A stretch of 64,000 nt of DNA. It comes from Nocardioides sp. Root1257 (lineage in GTDB: Bacteria; Actinomycetota; Actinomycetes; Propionibacteriales; Nocardioidaceae). Under the pieces are notes generated by a model. The model was not told where the DNA came from and searched no databases. It saw only the letters and a list, made by a program, of their open reading frames with translations. Positions 20,025-29,323 of this stretch are shown here, in pieces; position 1 is the first letter of the stretch; each line of letters opens with the position of its first letter. The DNA is taken from contig NZ_LMDV01000002.1 in NCBI RefSeq assembly GCF_001425175.1, positions 115,110 through 179,109 of the forward strand. Reading direction: 5' to 3'. Both the position numbers and the translations under genes were made by a program.

Positions 20025-20822
20025 ATGACCGCACTCGATCTCACCGGCCGCACGGCCCTCGTCACCGGAGGCGCCCAGGGCCTCGGCGAGGGCATGGCGC
20101 AGGCGCTGGCTGCGGCCGGCGCACGCGTCGTCGTCGCCGACCTGCAGGACGACCTCGGCGCGAAGGTCGCCGACTCGCTCGACGGCGACGGCCACGGCTT
20201 CGTGCACCTCGACGTCACCGACGAGAGCAGCTGGGAGAACGCGGTCACTGCTGCGGCCCAGGACTTCGGCGGCCTCGACGTCCTCGTCAACAACGCCGGG
20301 GTCGAGATCAGCAGCCTGATCGTGGACGTGGACCCGAAGGACATCCGCACGATGCTGGAGGTCAACGTCCTCGGCACCGCGCTCGGTCTCAAGTGGGGGC
20401 TGCGCGCGATGCGCCCCGACGGCGTCGCCGGCCAGGGCGGCAGCATCATCAACATCTCCTCGGTGGCCGCCACGATCGCCTTCCCCGGCATCCCGATCTA
20501 CTCCGCCACCAAGTCGGCCGTCGACCGGATGACCCGGGTGGCGGCGATGGAGGCCGGCAAGCTCGGGTACGGCGTCCGCGTCAACTGCATCTACCCCGGC
20601 CTCGTCCCCACCGCGATGGGCCAGGGGCTCGCGGTCGACATGGCGAAGCTCGGGCTCTTCGGCTCCCCGGAGGAGGCCGTGGGCGCCGTCGTCGAGCTGA
20701 CGCCGTCCGGGCGCCTCGGCGAGGTCGCCGACATGGCCGACGCCGTGGTGTTCCTCGCCTCCGACAGCGCCCGCTTCGTCAACGGCGTCGGCCTCCCGGT
20801 CGACGGCGGGATGGGGATGTGA
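20025..20822 (+). CDS. SDR family oxidoreductase
   Basis: A classical short-chain dehydrogenase of 265 residues. The dinucleotide motif is TGGAQGLG (14-21), with an Asp at the end of the second strand (VVVADLQ) favouring NAD(H). NNAG, the catalytic Ser in NISS and Tyr159-x3-Lys163 (IYSATKSA) are all present. Many relatives act on 3- or 17-hydroxysteroids or 3-hydroxyacyl chains. The start is the ATG after GAGGAGAG; an upstream in-frame codon lies in the promoter. It leads a TetR-controlled operon. Confidence 0.92.
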   Translation: MTALDLTGRTALVTGGAQGLGEGMAQALAAAGARVVVADLQDDLGAKVADSLDGDGHGFVHLDVTDESSWENAVTAAAQDFGGLDVLVNNAGVEISSLIVDVDPKDIRTMLEVNVLGTALGLKWGLRAMRPDGVAGQGGSIINISSVAATIAFPGIPIYSATKSAVDRMTRVAAMEAGKLGYGVRVNCIYPGLVPTAMGQGLAVDMAKLGLFGSPEEAVGAVVELTPSGRLGEVADMADAVVFLASDSARFVNGVGLPVDGGMGM

Positions 20823-20823
20823 G

Positions 20824-21966
20824 ATGAGCGAGCCCAGCACCTCCTCCCGGAAGGTCGTCGTCTACGGCGCCTCCGGCTACACCGGCCGACTGATCTGCGA
20901 GTACCTCCGCGAGTACCACGTCCCGTTCATCGCTGCCGGCCGTGACGAGGGCCGGCTGAAGAGCTCGATGGAGTCGAGCGTCGCCGGCATCGAGACCGCC
21001 GACTACGAGGTCGTCGCGTGCGACGGAAGTCCCGAGGCGTTGGCCGACCTGCTCGACGGAGCCTCGGTCGTCCTCAACACCGTGGGGCCGTTCAGCCAGC
21101 TCGGACCGGCCGTCGTCGAGGCAGCGCTGGCCGCGGGCGTCCACTACACCGACACCACGGGCGAGCAGGACTGGCTGATCACGTGCGACGAGCAGTACGG
21201 CGCGGCGTACGCCGAGAAGGGGCTGCTGCTCGCCCCCGGGATCGCGCAGATGTACACGACCGGTGAGATCGCCGCCGAGATCGCACTCGAGAGGCCCGGC
21301 CTCGACACGCTCGACATCGCGGTGTTCTGGGGTGGCAGCCCCACCGTGGCGTCGACGCTGACCATCCTGGTCAACGCGGCGCTGGCCGGCGCGTACTACC
21401 TCGAGCAGAACCAGTACGCCCCCTGGGACCCGGACGCCGGTCTCTACCAGCTCGCCATCCCGGGCCAGCACGAGCTCGCGCTGGCCCTGCCGTGGGGCGG
21501 CACGTCGCACCCGGTCTGGTACCGACGCGACCCCCGCGTCGCCAACTGCAAGGTGCTCGGCGGCGTCTTCAACAAGCCGTTGATGCTCGGGGTGCCGCAG
21601 ATCGTGGCGGCCGCCGTCGAGGCGACCAAGGACATGGAGCCGGACGAGAAGTACGCCGCGCTGACCGCCACCGCCTCGCAGGTGATGAGCCAGATGCCCC
21701 CGCGCGAGAACCCGCGCGTCAACAAGTCGATGGACTCCGTGCACGCCTCCGGCCCGCTGGGGCGCGCGCACGTCGTCATCCACGGCAACCAGAACTACAA
21801 GCAGACCGGCGCGCTGCAGGCCTACGCGGCGTACTCGCTGCTGCAGCAGCCGCCGAGGCGGGTCGGCTTCGCGTCCGGGTGCCAGGCGTTCGGGCACCGC
21901 GAGCTCCTGGGAGTGCTGCGCAGCTTCGGTCTCGTCTCCGACCCGGTCGTCACCCTCGAGGGCTGA
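20824..21966 (+). CDS. saccharopine dehydrogenase-like NAD(P)-binding protein
   Basis: The 380-residue protein starts with a Rossmann motif VVYGASGYTGRLI and continues with the VVLNTVGPFSQLGPAVVEAALAAGVHYTDTTGE segment shared by the saccharopine dehydrogenase-like and trans-acting enoyl reductase families. Mycobacterial relatives reduce double bonds on lipids made by polyketide synthases, but no such synthase is in this window. The substrate is unknown. It follows the SDR by one base (TGAGATG) and precedes the acyl-CoA synthetase by two bases, so all three are one operon. Confidence 0.8.
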   Translation: MSEPSTSSRKVVVYGASGYTGRLICEYLREYHVPFIAAGRDEGRLKSSMESSVAGIETADYEVVACDGSPEALADLLDGASVVLNTVGPFSQLGPAVVEAALAAGVHYTDTTGEQDWLITCDEQYGAAYAEKGLLLAPGIAQMYTTGEIAAEIALERPGLDTLDIAVFWGGSPTVASTLTILVNAALAGAYYLEQNQYAPWDPDAGLYQLAIPGQHELALALPWGGTSHPVWYRRDPRVANCKVLGGVFNKPLMLGVPQIVAAAVEATKDMEPDEKYAALTATASQVMSQMPPRENPRVNKSMDSVHASGPLGRAHVVIHGNQNYKQTGALQAYAAYSLLQQPPRRVGFASGCQAFGHRELLGVLRSFGLVSDPVVTLEG

Positions 21967-21968
21967 CC

Positions 21969-23507
21969 GTGCGACTCGTCGACTACCTGGACAAGGGTGC
22001 GTCCCTCGGACCGGACGCACCCTGCCTGACGACCGACGGCGAGACGTGGTCGTACGCCGAGGTGCAGGAGCTCAGCGGCCGGATCGCGGCGGCGCTCGTC
22101 GAGGGCGGCGTACGCCCCGGCGACAAGGTCGCGATCCTGTCGGCCAACGACCCGCTCGCGTTCACCTGCGTGTTCGGGATCAGCCGCGCGGCTGCCGTCT
22201 GGTGCCCGATCAACCCGCGCAACGAGGCCGCCGAGAACCAGGAGCTCCTCGAGCTCTTCGAGTGCGTCACCTTGTTCTTCCAGGAGCGGTTCGCCCCGCT
22301 CGTGCAGCAGATCCGTGGTGACCTCCCCCAGCTCACCACCCTGGTCTGCCTCGACGGCCCGCCTCCTGAGGGAGTCCCCGGCGCGCTGTCGTGGGAGGAC
22401 TTCGTGGCCGGCCACGTCATCGACATCCCCCCTGTCGATGACGTGGCCATGATCGTGGGGACCGGAGGCACGACCGGCCGACCCAAGGGGGTGATGCTGA
22501 CCGGCACGAACCTGGAGACGATGACGGCCATCACCCTGATGAGCTACCCGTTCGAGGGTCGGCCGGTCTACCTCGCGCTCGCGCCACTCACCCACGCGGC
22601 AGGGGTGCTCTGCTTCCCGGTCCTCGCCCTCGGCGGCGAGGTCGTGGTGATGCGCTCCCCCGACGTCGGCGGCTTCCTCGAGCTCGTCGAGCGGCACCAC
22701 GTCACGCACACGTTCCTGCCGCCGACGCTGATCTACATGGTGCTCGCGCACGAGGCGCTGGACACGACGGACCTGTCGTCGCTGCAGTGCTTCTGGTACG
22801 GCGCGGCCCCGATGTCGGCGACCCGGCTCGAGGAGGCGCTGGTGCGCATCGGGCCGGTCATGGGCCAGCTCTTCGGCCAGACCGAGGCGCCGATGATGAT
22901 CTCGACGCTGCCACCGCGCGACCACTTCCGGCCCGACGGCAGCATCGCCCACGAGCGGCTGTCATCAGCGGGGCGACCGGCCCCGCTGGTGACGGTCTCC
23001 ATCATGGGCGAGGAGGGCGCCCTGCTGGCTCGCGGCGAGCGCGGTGAGATCGTCGTGCGCAGCTCGCTGGTGATGGCCGGCTACCACCGCAACCCGGAGG
23101 CGACCGCCGAGGCGTCGGCGTACGGCTGGCACCACACGGGCGACATCGGCTACCTCGACGACGACGGCTTCCTGCACATCGTCGACCGGGCCAAGGACAT
23201 GGTCATCACCGGCGGCTTCAACGTCTACTCGACCGAGGTCGAGCAGGCGCTGATGGCGCACCCGGACGTCCAGGACTGTGCCGTGATCGGGCTGCCCGAC
23301 GAGAAGTGGGGCGAGCGGGTCGTCGCCGTGCTCCAGCTGCGGCCGGGGGCGCGCGTCGAGCCGGCCGAGGTCACCGCCTTCGTGAAGGAGCGCATCGGCA
23401 GCGTCAAGGCGCCCAAGCAGGTCGAGGTGTGGCCCGACCTCCCCCGGTCGAAGGTGGGCAAGGTGCTCAAGTCCGACATCCGGGCGTCGCTGTCGGCGTC
23501 GGCCTGA
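21969..23507 (+). CDS. AMP-forming acyl-CoA synthetase
   Basis: A 512-residue ANL-family ligase. The phosphate loop is GTGGTTGRPKG (about 163-173), the adenine site is in FWYGAAPM, the catalytic YGWHHTGDIGYLD segment is near 380, and the C-terminal hinge/Lys region (ITGGFNVYSTEVEQ, then LPRSKVGKVLK) is complete. It activates a carboxylic acid to its CoA ester through an adenylate, probably a fatty, steroid or aryl acid. The GTG start is two bases past the previous stop. It ends the core operon. Confidence 0.93.
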   Translation: MRLVDYLDKGASLGPDAPCLTTDGETWSYAEVQELSGRIAAALVEGGVRPGDKVAILSANDPLAFTCVFGISRAAAVWCPINPRNEAAENQELLELFECVTLFFQERFAPLVQQIRGDLPQLTTLVCLDGPPPEGVPGALSWEDFVAGHVIDIPPVDDVAMIVGTGGTTGRPKGVMLTGTNLETMTAITLMSYPFEGRPVYLALAPLTHAAGVLCFPVLALGGEVVVMRSPDVGGFLELVERHHVTHTFLPPTLIYMVLAHEALDTTDLSSLQCFWYGAAPMSATRLEEALVRIGPVMGQLFGQTEAPMMISTLPPRDHFRPDGSIAHERLSSAGRPAPLVTVSIMGEEGALLARGERGEIVVRSSLVMAGYHRNPEATAEASAYGWHHTGDIGYLDDDGFLHIVDRAKDMVITGGFNVYSTEVEQALMAHPDVQDCAVIGLPDEKWGERVVAVLQLRPGARVEPAEVTAFVKERIGSVKAPKQVEVWPDLPRSKVGKVLKSDIRASLSASA

Positions 23508-23548
23508 GGGGCGGCCTGCGGGGCGGTCTGCGGGCCGCGGCCCACCGA

Positions 23549-23600
23549 TTGGTGACCAAACCGCAGATGGGAACGCTCCCGATCTGCGCTTGGTGACCAA
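23549..23600. repeat. 52-base nested palindrome
   Basis: Two copies of TTGGTGACCAA (23549-23559 and 23590-23600), each nearly self-complementary, flank an inner hairpin: CGCAGAT plus GGGA pair with TCCC plus ATCTGCG around ACGC, with one bulged G. The whole can fold as one long stem. It lies between two same-strand genes and could be an extragenic repeated palindrome, a terminator or a protein site. Confidence 0.65.
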
Positions 23601-23666
23601 ACGTCGCGCCCGGTCGCGCCCGGCCGCCCGGACGCAGACGCGGAACGGTCCGGCATGATCGGCGCC

Positions 23667-24440
23667 ATGACTGACGCACGCACCGTCCCCGACCTGTTCC
23701 GGCTCGACGGCAAGGTGGCGATCGTGACCGGGGCCTCCAGCGGGCTGGGGGTCGCGTTCGCCCAGGGACTGGCCGAGGCCGGCGCCGACCTCGTCCTCGG
23801 CGCGCGGCGGGTGGACCGGCTCGCCGACACGGCGAAGCTGGTCGAGGCGGCGGGACGCCGCGCGCTCACGGTCGCGACCGACGTCGCCGACCCGGACTCG
23901 TGCAGCAACCTGGTCGCGCTGGCGATGGAGGAGTTCGGGCGGGTCGACGTGCTGGTCAACAACGCGGGCATCGGTACGGCGGCGCCGGCGACCCGCGAGG
24001 CTCCCGAGGAGTTCCGCAAGGTGATCGACGTGAACCTCAACGGCTGCTACTGGATGGCCCAGGCCTGCGGCCGGGTGATGCAGCCGGGCTCCAGCATCAT
24101 CAACATCAGCTCGGTGCTCGGCCTGACGACCGCGGGACTCCCCCAGGCGGCGTACGCCTCCTCGAAGGCGGGCCTGATCGGGATGACGCGCGACCTGGCC
24201 CAGCAGTGGACCGGGCGCAAGGGCATCCGGGTCAACGCGATCGCGCCCGGCTTCTTCGCCTCCGAGATGACCGAGCAGTACCCGCCCGGCTACCTCGAGT
24301 CGCAGCAGGCGCGCATCCCGGCCGGCCGCAAGGGCGACCCGGCCGAGCTCGCCGCCGCGGTCCTGTTCCTCGCCTCGGACGCCGGGGGCTACGTCACCGG
24401 TCAGACCCTCGCGGTCGACGGCGGCATGACCATCACGTGA
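23667..24440 (+). CDS. SDR family oxidoreductase
   Basis: A second classical SDR, 257 residues from the ATG at 23667; an ATG four codons earlier (23655) is equally possible. It shows TGASSGLG in the cofactor site, an Arg-Arg pair after strand two (LGARRVDR) that favours NADP(H), VNNAGIG, the catalytic Ser in NISS and Tyr163-x3-Lys167 (AYASSK). It is separated from the upstream synthetase by 159 bases containing a large palindrome, so it may have its own promoter while still belonging to the lipid cluster. Confidence 0.9.
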   Translation: MTDARTVPDLFRLDGKVAIVTGASSGLGVAFAQGLAEAGADLVLGARRVDRLADTAKLVEAAGRRALTVATDVADPDSCSNLVALAMEEFGRVDVLVNNAGIGTAAPATREAPEEFRKVIDVNLNGCYWMAQACGRVMQPGSSIINISSVLGLTTAGLPQAAYASSKAGLIGMTRDLAQQWTGRKGIRVNAIAPGFFASEMTEQYPPGYLESQQARIPAGRKGDPAELAAAVLFLASDAGGYVTGQTLAVDGGMTIT

Positions 24441-24447
24441 CTAACTG

Positions 24448-24475
24448 TTGTTTCTCTACTGATTTGATCTAGATT
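24448..24475 (+). promoter_or_regulatory. carbonic anhydrase promoter
   Basis: TTGTTT (24448-24453), a 16-base spacer and TAGATT (24470-24475) lie in an unusually AT-rich stretch just after the SDR stop. The ribosome site AGGAGG follows at about 24492. Confidence 0.6.
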
Positions 24476-24501
24476 GGAACCTCCGCACCCTAGGAGGCCC
24501 C

Positions 24502-24990
24502 ATGTCCGTGACCGATCAGCTCCTCGAGAACAACGAGAAGTTCGCCGCCGACTTCCACGGCCCGCTCCCCCTCCCGCCGGCCAAGCACGTCGCCGTGCTC
24601 GCGTGCATGGACGCCCGCATCAACGTCTACGCCGCCCTCGGCCTGGAGGACGGCGAGGCACACGTGATCCGCAACGCCGGCGGCGTCGTCACCGACGACG
24701 AGATCCGTTCGCTCGCGATCAGCCAGCGTCTGCTCGGCACCCGCGAGGTCGTGCTGATCCACCACACGGACTGCGGGATGCTCACCTTCACCGACGACGA
24801 GTTCAACGCCGCACTGCTGGAGGACACCGGCTTCCGGCCCTCCTGGGCGGCCGAGGCGTTCGACGACCTGGACGACGACGTCCGGTCCTCGATCACGCGG
24901 ATCAAGGCGAGCCCGTTCGTGCCCTACACCGACTCCGTGCGCGGCTTCGTCTTCGACGTCGCGAGCGGCCGGCTGCGCGAGGTCGTCTGA
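24502..24990 (+). CDS. beta-class carbonic anhydrase
   Basis: The 162-residue enzyme interconverts CO2 and bicarbonate. Zinc ligands and catalytic dyad are visible: Cys35-Met-Asp37-Ala-Arg39, and His88 with Cys91 in LIHHTDCGM. The short length and CMDARI start place it with the small type II-like beta enzymes common in actinobacteria. It has its own promoter and a strong AGGAGG ribosome site, and is convergent with phoA through a 17-base-pair hairpin. Confidence 0.95.
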   Translation: MSVTDQLLENNEKFAADFHGPLPLPPAKHVAVLACMDARINVYAALGLEDGEAHVIRNAGGVVTDDEIRSLAISQRLLGTREVVLIHHTDCGMLTFTDDEFNAALLEDTGFRPSWAAEAFDDLDDDVRSSITRIKASPFVPYTDSVRGFVFDVASGRLREVV

Positions 24991-25000
24991 ACCCCGTACG

Positions 25001-25046
25001 GGACGTCACGCGGTCGGAGCATGGGGGCACCGACCGCGTGACGTCC
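25001..25046. terminator. bidirectional hairpin between carbonic anhydrase and phoA
   Basis: A perfect 17-base inverted repeat (arms 25001-25017 and 25030-25046, beginning GGACGTCACG) closes a 12-base loop between two convergent genes. No U-run is present. Confidence 0.75.
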
Positions 25047-25062
25047 GCGATGGCCTGCCGGG

Positions 25063-26763
25063 TCAGCGGTGGCGCTGCTTCTTCGGCTTGATCACCTTCA
25101 CGGTGTCCTTGGCGACCTTGCCGGACTGGGCCCCGGTGACGCTCACCTGGTAGGTGCCGACCTTCGTGGGCCTGATGGTCAGCTGCAGCATCCCGCCCGA
25201 CAGGTCACGGGTCGTGCTCTGCCCGGCCGGGCCGGTGACCTTCACGGTGGCGCGGCGGTCACCGTAGAACCTGCTGGCCGTGACCAGCACCTTCTGGCCC
25301 GGCTTCACCTTCGCGGGCGAGGCCGAGACCTTGGCCTTGTCGCTGGCGTGCGCCGGGTCGTCGGCCAGGCCGAGCGCGTTGCGGATCGTGAAGTACAGGT
25401 CCGTCTGGTCGGTCAGGCCGACGATGTTCGCGGCACCCGGTCCGAAGCCCGCGATCCGCAGCTGCGAGCCGGTGTGCTGCTGCGAGCTGCCGGTCGAGGT
25501 GCCGTAGTTGATCGCCATCGGCGCGCCGTCGGCGGTCGTGAGGGCGACCGTCTTGCCCGGCGAGGAGCTGCCGACCTCGATGATCTGGCTGGTGTGCGCG
25601 TGGTCAGCGGTCACGAAGACGCTCGTGTTGCCGGCCTTCTTGGCGTAGGCCAGCGCGACCTGGACGGCCTCGTCGAGGTCGACGACCTCACCGATCTGGC
25701 CGCAGGCGTCCGACGCGTGGTCCTGCTTGTCGATGCTCGCGCCCTCGACCTGGAGGAAGAACCCGTCCGGGTTGTCGAGCAGCTTGATCGCCTTGTCGGT
25801 CATCTCGGCCAGCGTCGGCTGGGTCGCCGGACGGGCCGGGTTGGCCGTGCAGGTGGCCGGCGGCAGCGCGGCGCCGCCGTCGGTCGCGGCCGGGCCGACC
25901 CAGCGGACCGGCAGGTTGCCGGGCGCGAAGAGGCCGAGCAGCGGCTTCGTCTGGTCGGCCTTCGTGACCGCCGCCAGGCCCGCCTTGTCGGTCACCGTGG
26001 CGTAGCCACGCGCCGCGGCCTGCTGGGCGAGCGTCTGACCGGCGTACGTCCCGGCGGTCGCGGTCTCCGCGAACGTCGTCGCACCGCCACCGAGGGTGAC
26101 GTCCGGGCGGGTGTCGAGCAGCTGCTCGGTGATGGAGCCGAGGCCGCCGTTCTCCTTGGCCGCCTCGGGGCAGGTGGTGGTCGTCTTGACCGGGCCGTAG
26201 CAGGAGCGCTGCGAGATGTGCGAGACCTGGACGGCCGGGGTGGCGTCCTGCAGCTCGGAGGTGGTGACGTCGCCGGTCTTGAGCCCGTTCGCCTTCGCGA
26301 GCTCGAGCAGCGTCTGCTGCGCAGCGCCGGCGAGGTTGACCGAGATCGCGTTGTCGTAGGTCTTGGTGCCGGTCGACCAGGCGGAGCCGGTCGCGGCGGA
26401 GTCGGGCACGTAGTCGGGCAGCCCGGTCGTCTTGTCGAGCGAGTACGTCGTGTACTGGCCGGTCAGCGGGAGCGCATCGATCCCGGCGAAGCGGCCGGCC
26501 GCGCCCTGGGCGTAGTTGCGGGCGGAGGTGATCTCCGAGTCGCCCATCCCGTCGCCGATGAGGAGGATGACGTTGCGGGCCTGACCGTCGACGACGGCCT
26601 TGCGTACGGCGTCAGTGCGGTCGCCCGCGTTGCGGGTCGCGCCGCCGTGGTCACTGAGGGAGTCCGGGGAGGTGCCGGCGGAGGCGAGCGTGCCGGTCAC
26701 CGAGACCGCGAGGGCTGCGAGGCCGGCCACGACGAGCCAGGGCCTGGAGGTGCGTGCGTGCAT
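25063..26763 (-). CDS. phoA: secreted alkaline phosphatase
   Basis: The 566-residue enzyme hydrolyses phosphate monoesters outside the cell. A Sec signal peptide covers about 1-29. The metal/nucleophile motifs are GDGMGDSE (about 70-77) and Asp-Ser-Ala-Ala-Thr-Gly with the nucleophile Ser in [11 protein letters not shown]; later ligands are [13 protein letters not shown] and TADHAHT. Beyond about residue 475 is an extra Ig-like domain ending in a basic tail KPKKQRHR, absent from the E. coli enzyme and perhaps wall-binding. A single PHO-box-like heptamer (GTTCACC, minus strand, 26815-26821) lies upstream, but no clear tandem repeats. Confidence 0.93.
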   Translation of the reverse strand: MHARTSRPWLVVAGLAALAVSVTGTLASAGTSPDSLSDHGGATRNAGDRTDAVRKAVVDGQARNVILLIGDGMGDSEITSARNYAQGAAGRFAGIDALPLTGQYTTYSLDKTTGLPDYVPDSAATGSAWSTGTKTYDNAISVNLAGAAQQTLLELAKANGLKTGDVTTSELQDATPAVQVSHISQRSCYGPVKTTTTCPEAAKENGGLGSITEQLLDTRPDVTLGGGATTFAETATAGTYAGQTLAQQAAARGYATVTDKAGLAAVTKADQTKPLLGLFAPGNLPVRWVGPAATDGGAALPPATCTANPARPATQPTLAEMTDKAIKLLDNPDGFFLQVEGASIDKQDHASDACGQIGEVVDLDEAVQVALAYAKKAGNTSVFVTADHAHTSQIIEVGSSSPGKTVALTTADGAPMAINYGTSTGSSQQHTGSQLRIAGFGPGAANIVGLTDQTDLYFTIRNALGLADDPAHASDKAKVSASPAKVKPGQKVLVTASRFYGDRRATVKVTGPAGQSTTRDLSGGMLQLTIRPTKVGTYQVSVTGAQSGKVAKDTVKVIKPKKQRHR

Positions 26764-26844
26764 GCGTCGAAGATCCTTCCGAGTCAGGTTGTCCCCTCGA
26801 CCCGACCACGCGCCGGTGAACGAGGCGTTGCGCCGCGGTGGCGC

Positions 26845-27816
26845 TCAGGTGGTGCCGCGGCGTCGCCCTCGCCCGCCCGGGGTCTCCCCCGTCCAGCGGC
26901 GGTGCGCCGCGATGAAGCTCGTCGCCTCGGCGTACCCCAGCCGCAGCCCGACCTCCTCGACGGACAGCCGCCCGGTGCCGAGCAGCTCCGCGGCCATCGA
27001 CCCACGCACCTCGTCGAGCAGCAGCTGGTAGCTGGTGCCCTCGGCCGTCAGCCGGCGACGCAGGGTCCGTTCGCTGACCCCGACGGCAGCGGCCACGGTG
27101 ACCATCGGGGCGCCGCTCGGCAGCCGCTGGGTGACCAGCACCCGCACTTGGCCGGCGAAGCCCGGCAGCTCGCGGCGGCGCTCCACCACGTCGCGGCACG
27201 CCGCCTCGCACGACGCGAGCGTCGAGGCGTCGGAGTGGGACAGCGGCCGGTCCAGCAGGGCGACGTCGAAGGACAGCACCCGCGACGTCCCCGCACCCCG
27301 GCCGCTGCTGACGCGCAACCCGGCGATCTCGACGAGCACCGCCCGGATGGCGGCGGCGTCGCGCTCGACGAGGAAGCGGCGTACGTCGGCAGGCAGGCCC
27401 GCCCCGTCGACCACGACGTCCACGCGGTCCCCGTCGAGCTCGACCCGCGGGATCGCGAAGGTGTGGCTGAGGTCGAGGAAGCGCAGCGCCACGTTCATCG
27501 CCTCGTGCACGGTGCGGCTCGCGAGCAGCGCATAGCCCAGGGCACCGAACGTCGCCGCACGGTAGCGCCGACCCACGTCCGACCCGACCTCACCGAGCCG
27601 GGCCCGCAGGTTGCGCACGACCCGCAGCTCCTGCGCAGCGGTCACCTCCGTCACGGCGACCACGTCGGCGACGCTCAGCCCGGACCCCGCCAGCGCGACC
27701 TCGTCGGGGACGCCCTGCTCGCGGCCGTGCTCGACCAGCAGCGTCACCCCGGCGACCGCGCGCGGGAAGTCCCAGTCGCGGACGGCGGCGTCCTCGAACG
27801 CGATCCCCGGCGGCAT
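26845..27816 (-). CDS. AraC family regulator
   Basis: The 323-residue protein has the N-terminal AraC-type ligand domain (Arabinose_bd-like, with LGALGYALLASRTVHEAMNVALRFLDLSHTF near 105) and a C-terminal AraC helix-turn-helix (AAAVGVSERTLRRRLTAEGTSYQ, then LSVEEVGLRLGYAEATSFIAAHRRWTGETP). Relatives such as OruR and similar control oxidative catabolism. Its start is 49 bases from the divergent monooxygenase gene, the probable target. A TAATTT box five bases before the ATG suggests a leaderless message. Confidence 0.9.
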   Translation of the reverse strand: MPPGIAFEDAAVRDWDFPRAVAGVTLLVEHGREQGVPDEVALAGSGLSVADVVAVTEVTAAQELRVVRNLRARLGEVGSDVGRRYRAATFGALGYALLASRTVHEAMNVALRFLDLSHTFAIPRVELDGDRVDVVVDGAGLPADVRRFLVERDAAAIRAVLVEIAGLRVSSGRGAGTSRVLSFDVALLDRPLSHSDASTLASCEAACRDVVERRRELPGFAGQVRVLVTQRLPSGAPMVTVAAAVGVSERTLRRRLTAEGTSYQLLLDEVRGSMAAELLGTGRLSVEEVGLRLGYAEATSFIAAHRRWTGETPGGRGRRRGTT

Positions 27817-27821
27817 GGCCG

Positions 27822-27859
27822 AAATTATGGATCACGCCGACCTGCCGGTCCCCTACGGT
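27822..27859. promoter_or_regulatory. divergent leaderless promoters of the AraC and monooxygenase genes
   Basis: TAATTT on the minus strand (27822-27827) lies five bases before the AraC ATG, and TACGGT on the plus strand (27854-27859) lies six bases before the monooxygenase ATG. Neither has a good -35, which fits activator-dependent control. Confidence 0.5.
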
Positions 27860-27865
27860 CGGCAC

Positions 27866-29323
27866 ATGGGTCCTCGCGTGGTCGTGATCGGTGCCGGGTT
27901 CGGCGGGCTGGGTGCCGCCCACGCGCTGCGCGAGGCGGGCGTCGACGACGTCACGATCCTCGAGCGCGCCGACGCGGTCGGCGGCGTCTGGCGCGACAAC
28001 ACCTACCCGGGCGCCGCGTGCGACGTGCCCTCGCCGCTCTACTCCTGGTCCTGGGCGACCAACCCGGACTGGTCACGCCGCTACTCGCCCCAGCCCGAGA
28101 TCCTCGACTACATCGAGCGCACGGCGGCGGCCGACGGTCTGCTCGAGCGGGTGCGCACCGGCACCACCGTGACCGGGCTGACCTGGGACGGCTGCTGGCG
28201 GGTGGCGACCAGCACGGGCACGTACGACGCCGACCTGGTCGTCGCCGCCGTCGGCCAGCTGTCCGAGCCGGTCGTGCCGGCGATCCCCGGCGCGGACACC
28301 TTCGCCGGCCCGACCTTCCACTCCGCCCAGTGGCGCCACGACGTCGACCTCGCGGGGCAGCGGGTCGCGGTGATCGGCACGGGTGCCAGCGCCGTGCAGC
28401 TCGTGCCGGGCATCGTCGACGAGGTCGGCGCGATGACGGTCTTCCAGCGCTCGGCGCCGTACGTCGTCCTGCGCCCCGACCGGCTCTACTCCCGGCTGCA
28501 CCACAGGCTCTTCCACCGCTTCCCCGGCGCGCTCGGCTTCGAGCGGCGCGCGACGTACGAGCTCACCGAGCTGTTCAACCGTGCGCTCGAGGGGACCTCG
28601 CGGGTCACGAGGCCACTGCTGGCCGCGATCCGGGCGGTCTGGCGGCTGCACCTGCGCCGCCAGGTCCGCGACCCCGAGCTGCGCCGGCGCCTGGTGCCGG
28701 GCTACCCGCTCGGCTGCAAGCGACTGCTGTTCTCCAACGACTGGTACCCGGCCCTCAGTCGCGACCACGTCGAGGTCGTCAGCGACCGGGTGACCGAGAT
28801 CGTGCCGGAGGGCGTGCGCACCGCGGACGGCCGGGTCCACGAGGCCGACGTGCTCATCTGGGGCACGGGCTTCGCAGCGACCGACTACCTCGGCACCATC
28901 GACGTCCGCGGCGTCGGCGGGGTGTCGCTCCGCGACGCGTGGGCCGGCGGTGCCCGCGCGCACCTCGGTCTCACGGTGCCCGGCTTCCCCAACCTCTTCT
29001 GCGTCTACGGCCCCAACACCAACCTCGGCGGCAGCTCGATCATCCAGATGCTCGAGGCCCAGGCGAGCTGGATCGCGCAGGTCGCCCGGCGGATCTCGGC
29101 CGGGGACGCCCGCGCCGTCGCCGTACGACGTGAGGTGTGGGACGCCTACGACGACGAGATGCAGTCCCGGCTCGGCTCGGGCATATGGTCGCGGTGCGAC
29201 AGCTGGTACCGCGACGGGCGCCGGATCACCACCAACTGGCCCGGCCAGGTCGCCGAGTACCAGCGCCGGCTGGCCTCCGTGGACTGGTCGGAGCTGGAGG
29301 AGGTCGGCCAGGAGGTCAGCTAG
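27866..29323 (+). CDS. flavin monooxygenase, Baeyer-Villiger type
   Basis: The 485-residue protein has two Rossmann motifs, GAGFGGLG (FAD) and VIGTGASAVQ (NADPH), and between them the Baeyer-Villiger fingerprint F-x-G-x3-H-x3-W as FAGPTFHSAQW (about 148-158). Such enzymes insert oxygen into ketones or N-hydroxylate amines, often in steroid, terpene or alkane breakdown. The ATG at 27866 gives the canonical N-terminus and fits the leaderless promoter. Its stop shares CTAG with the stop of the convergent enoyl-CoA hydratase-like gene. Confidence 0.9.
   Translation: MGPRVVVIGAGFGGLGAAHALREAGVDDVTILERADAVGGVWRDNTYPGAACDVPSPLYSWSWATNPDWSRRYSPQPEILDYIERTAAADGLLERVRTGTTVTGLTWDGCWRVATSTGTYDADLVVAAVGQLSEPVVPAIPGADTFAGPTFHSAQWRHDVDLAGQRVAVIGTGASAVQLVPGIVDEVGAMTVFQRSAPYVVLRPDRLYSRLHHRLFHRFPGALGFERRATYELTELFNRALEGTSRVTRPLLAAIRAVWRLHLRRQVRDPELRRRLVPGYPLGCKRLLFSNDWYPALSRDHVEVVSDRVTEIVPEGVRTADGRVHEADVLIWGTGFAATDYLGTIDVRGVGGVSLRDAWAGGARAHLGLTVPGFPNLFCVYGPNTNLGGSSIIQMLEAQASWIAQVARRISAGDARAVAVRREVWDAYDDEMQSRLGSGIWSRCDSWYRDGRRITTNWPGQVAEYQRRLASVDWSELEEVGQEVS

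Noticed and set aside
26815..26821. PHO box before phoA
   Set aside because: Only one GTTCACC heptamer is present; no second unit lies 11 bases away, so PhoP control is not supported by sequence alone.
25069..29133. A long plus-strand open frame across phoA, the AraC gene and the monooxygenase start
   Set aside because: It crosses three well-supported genes in other frames and its translation is Arg/Gly/Ala-rich without motifs.
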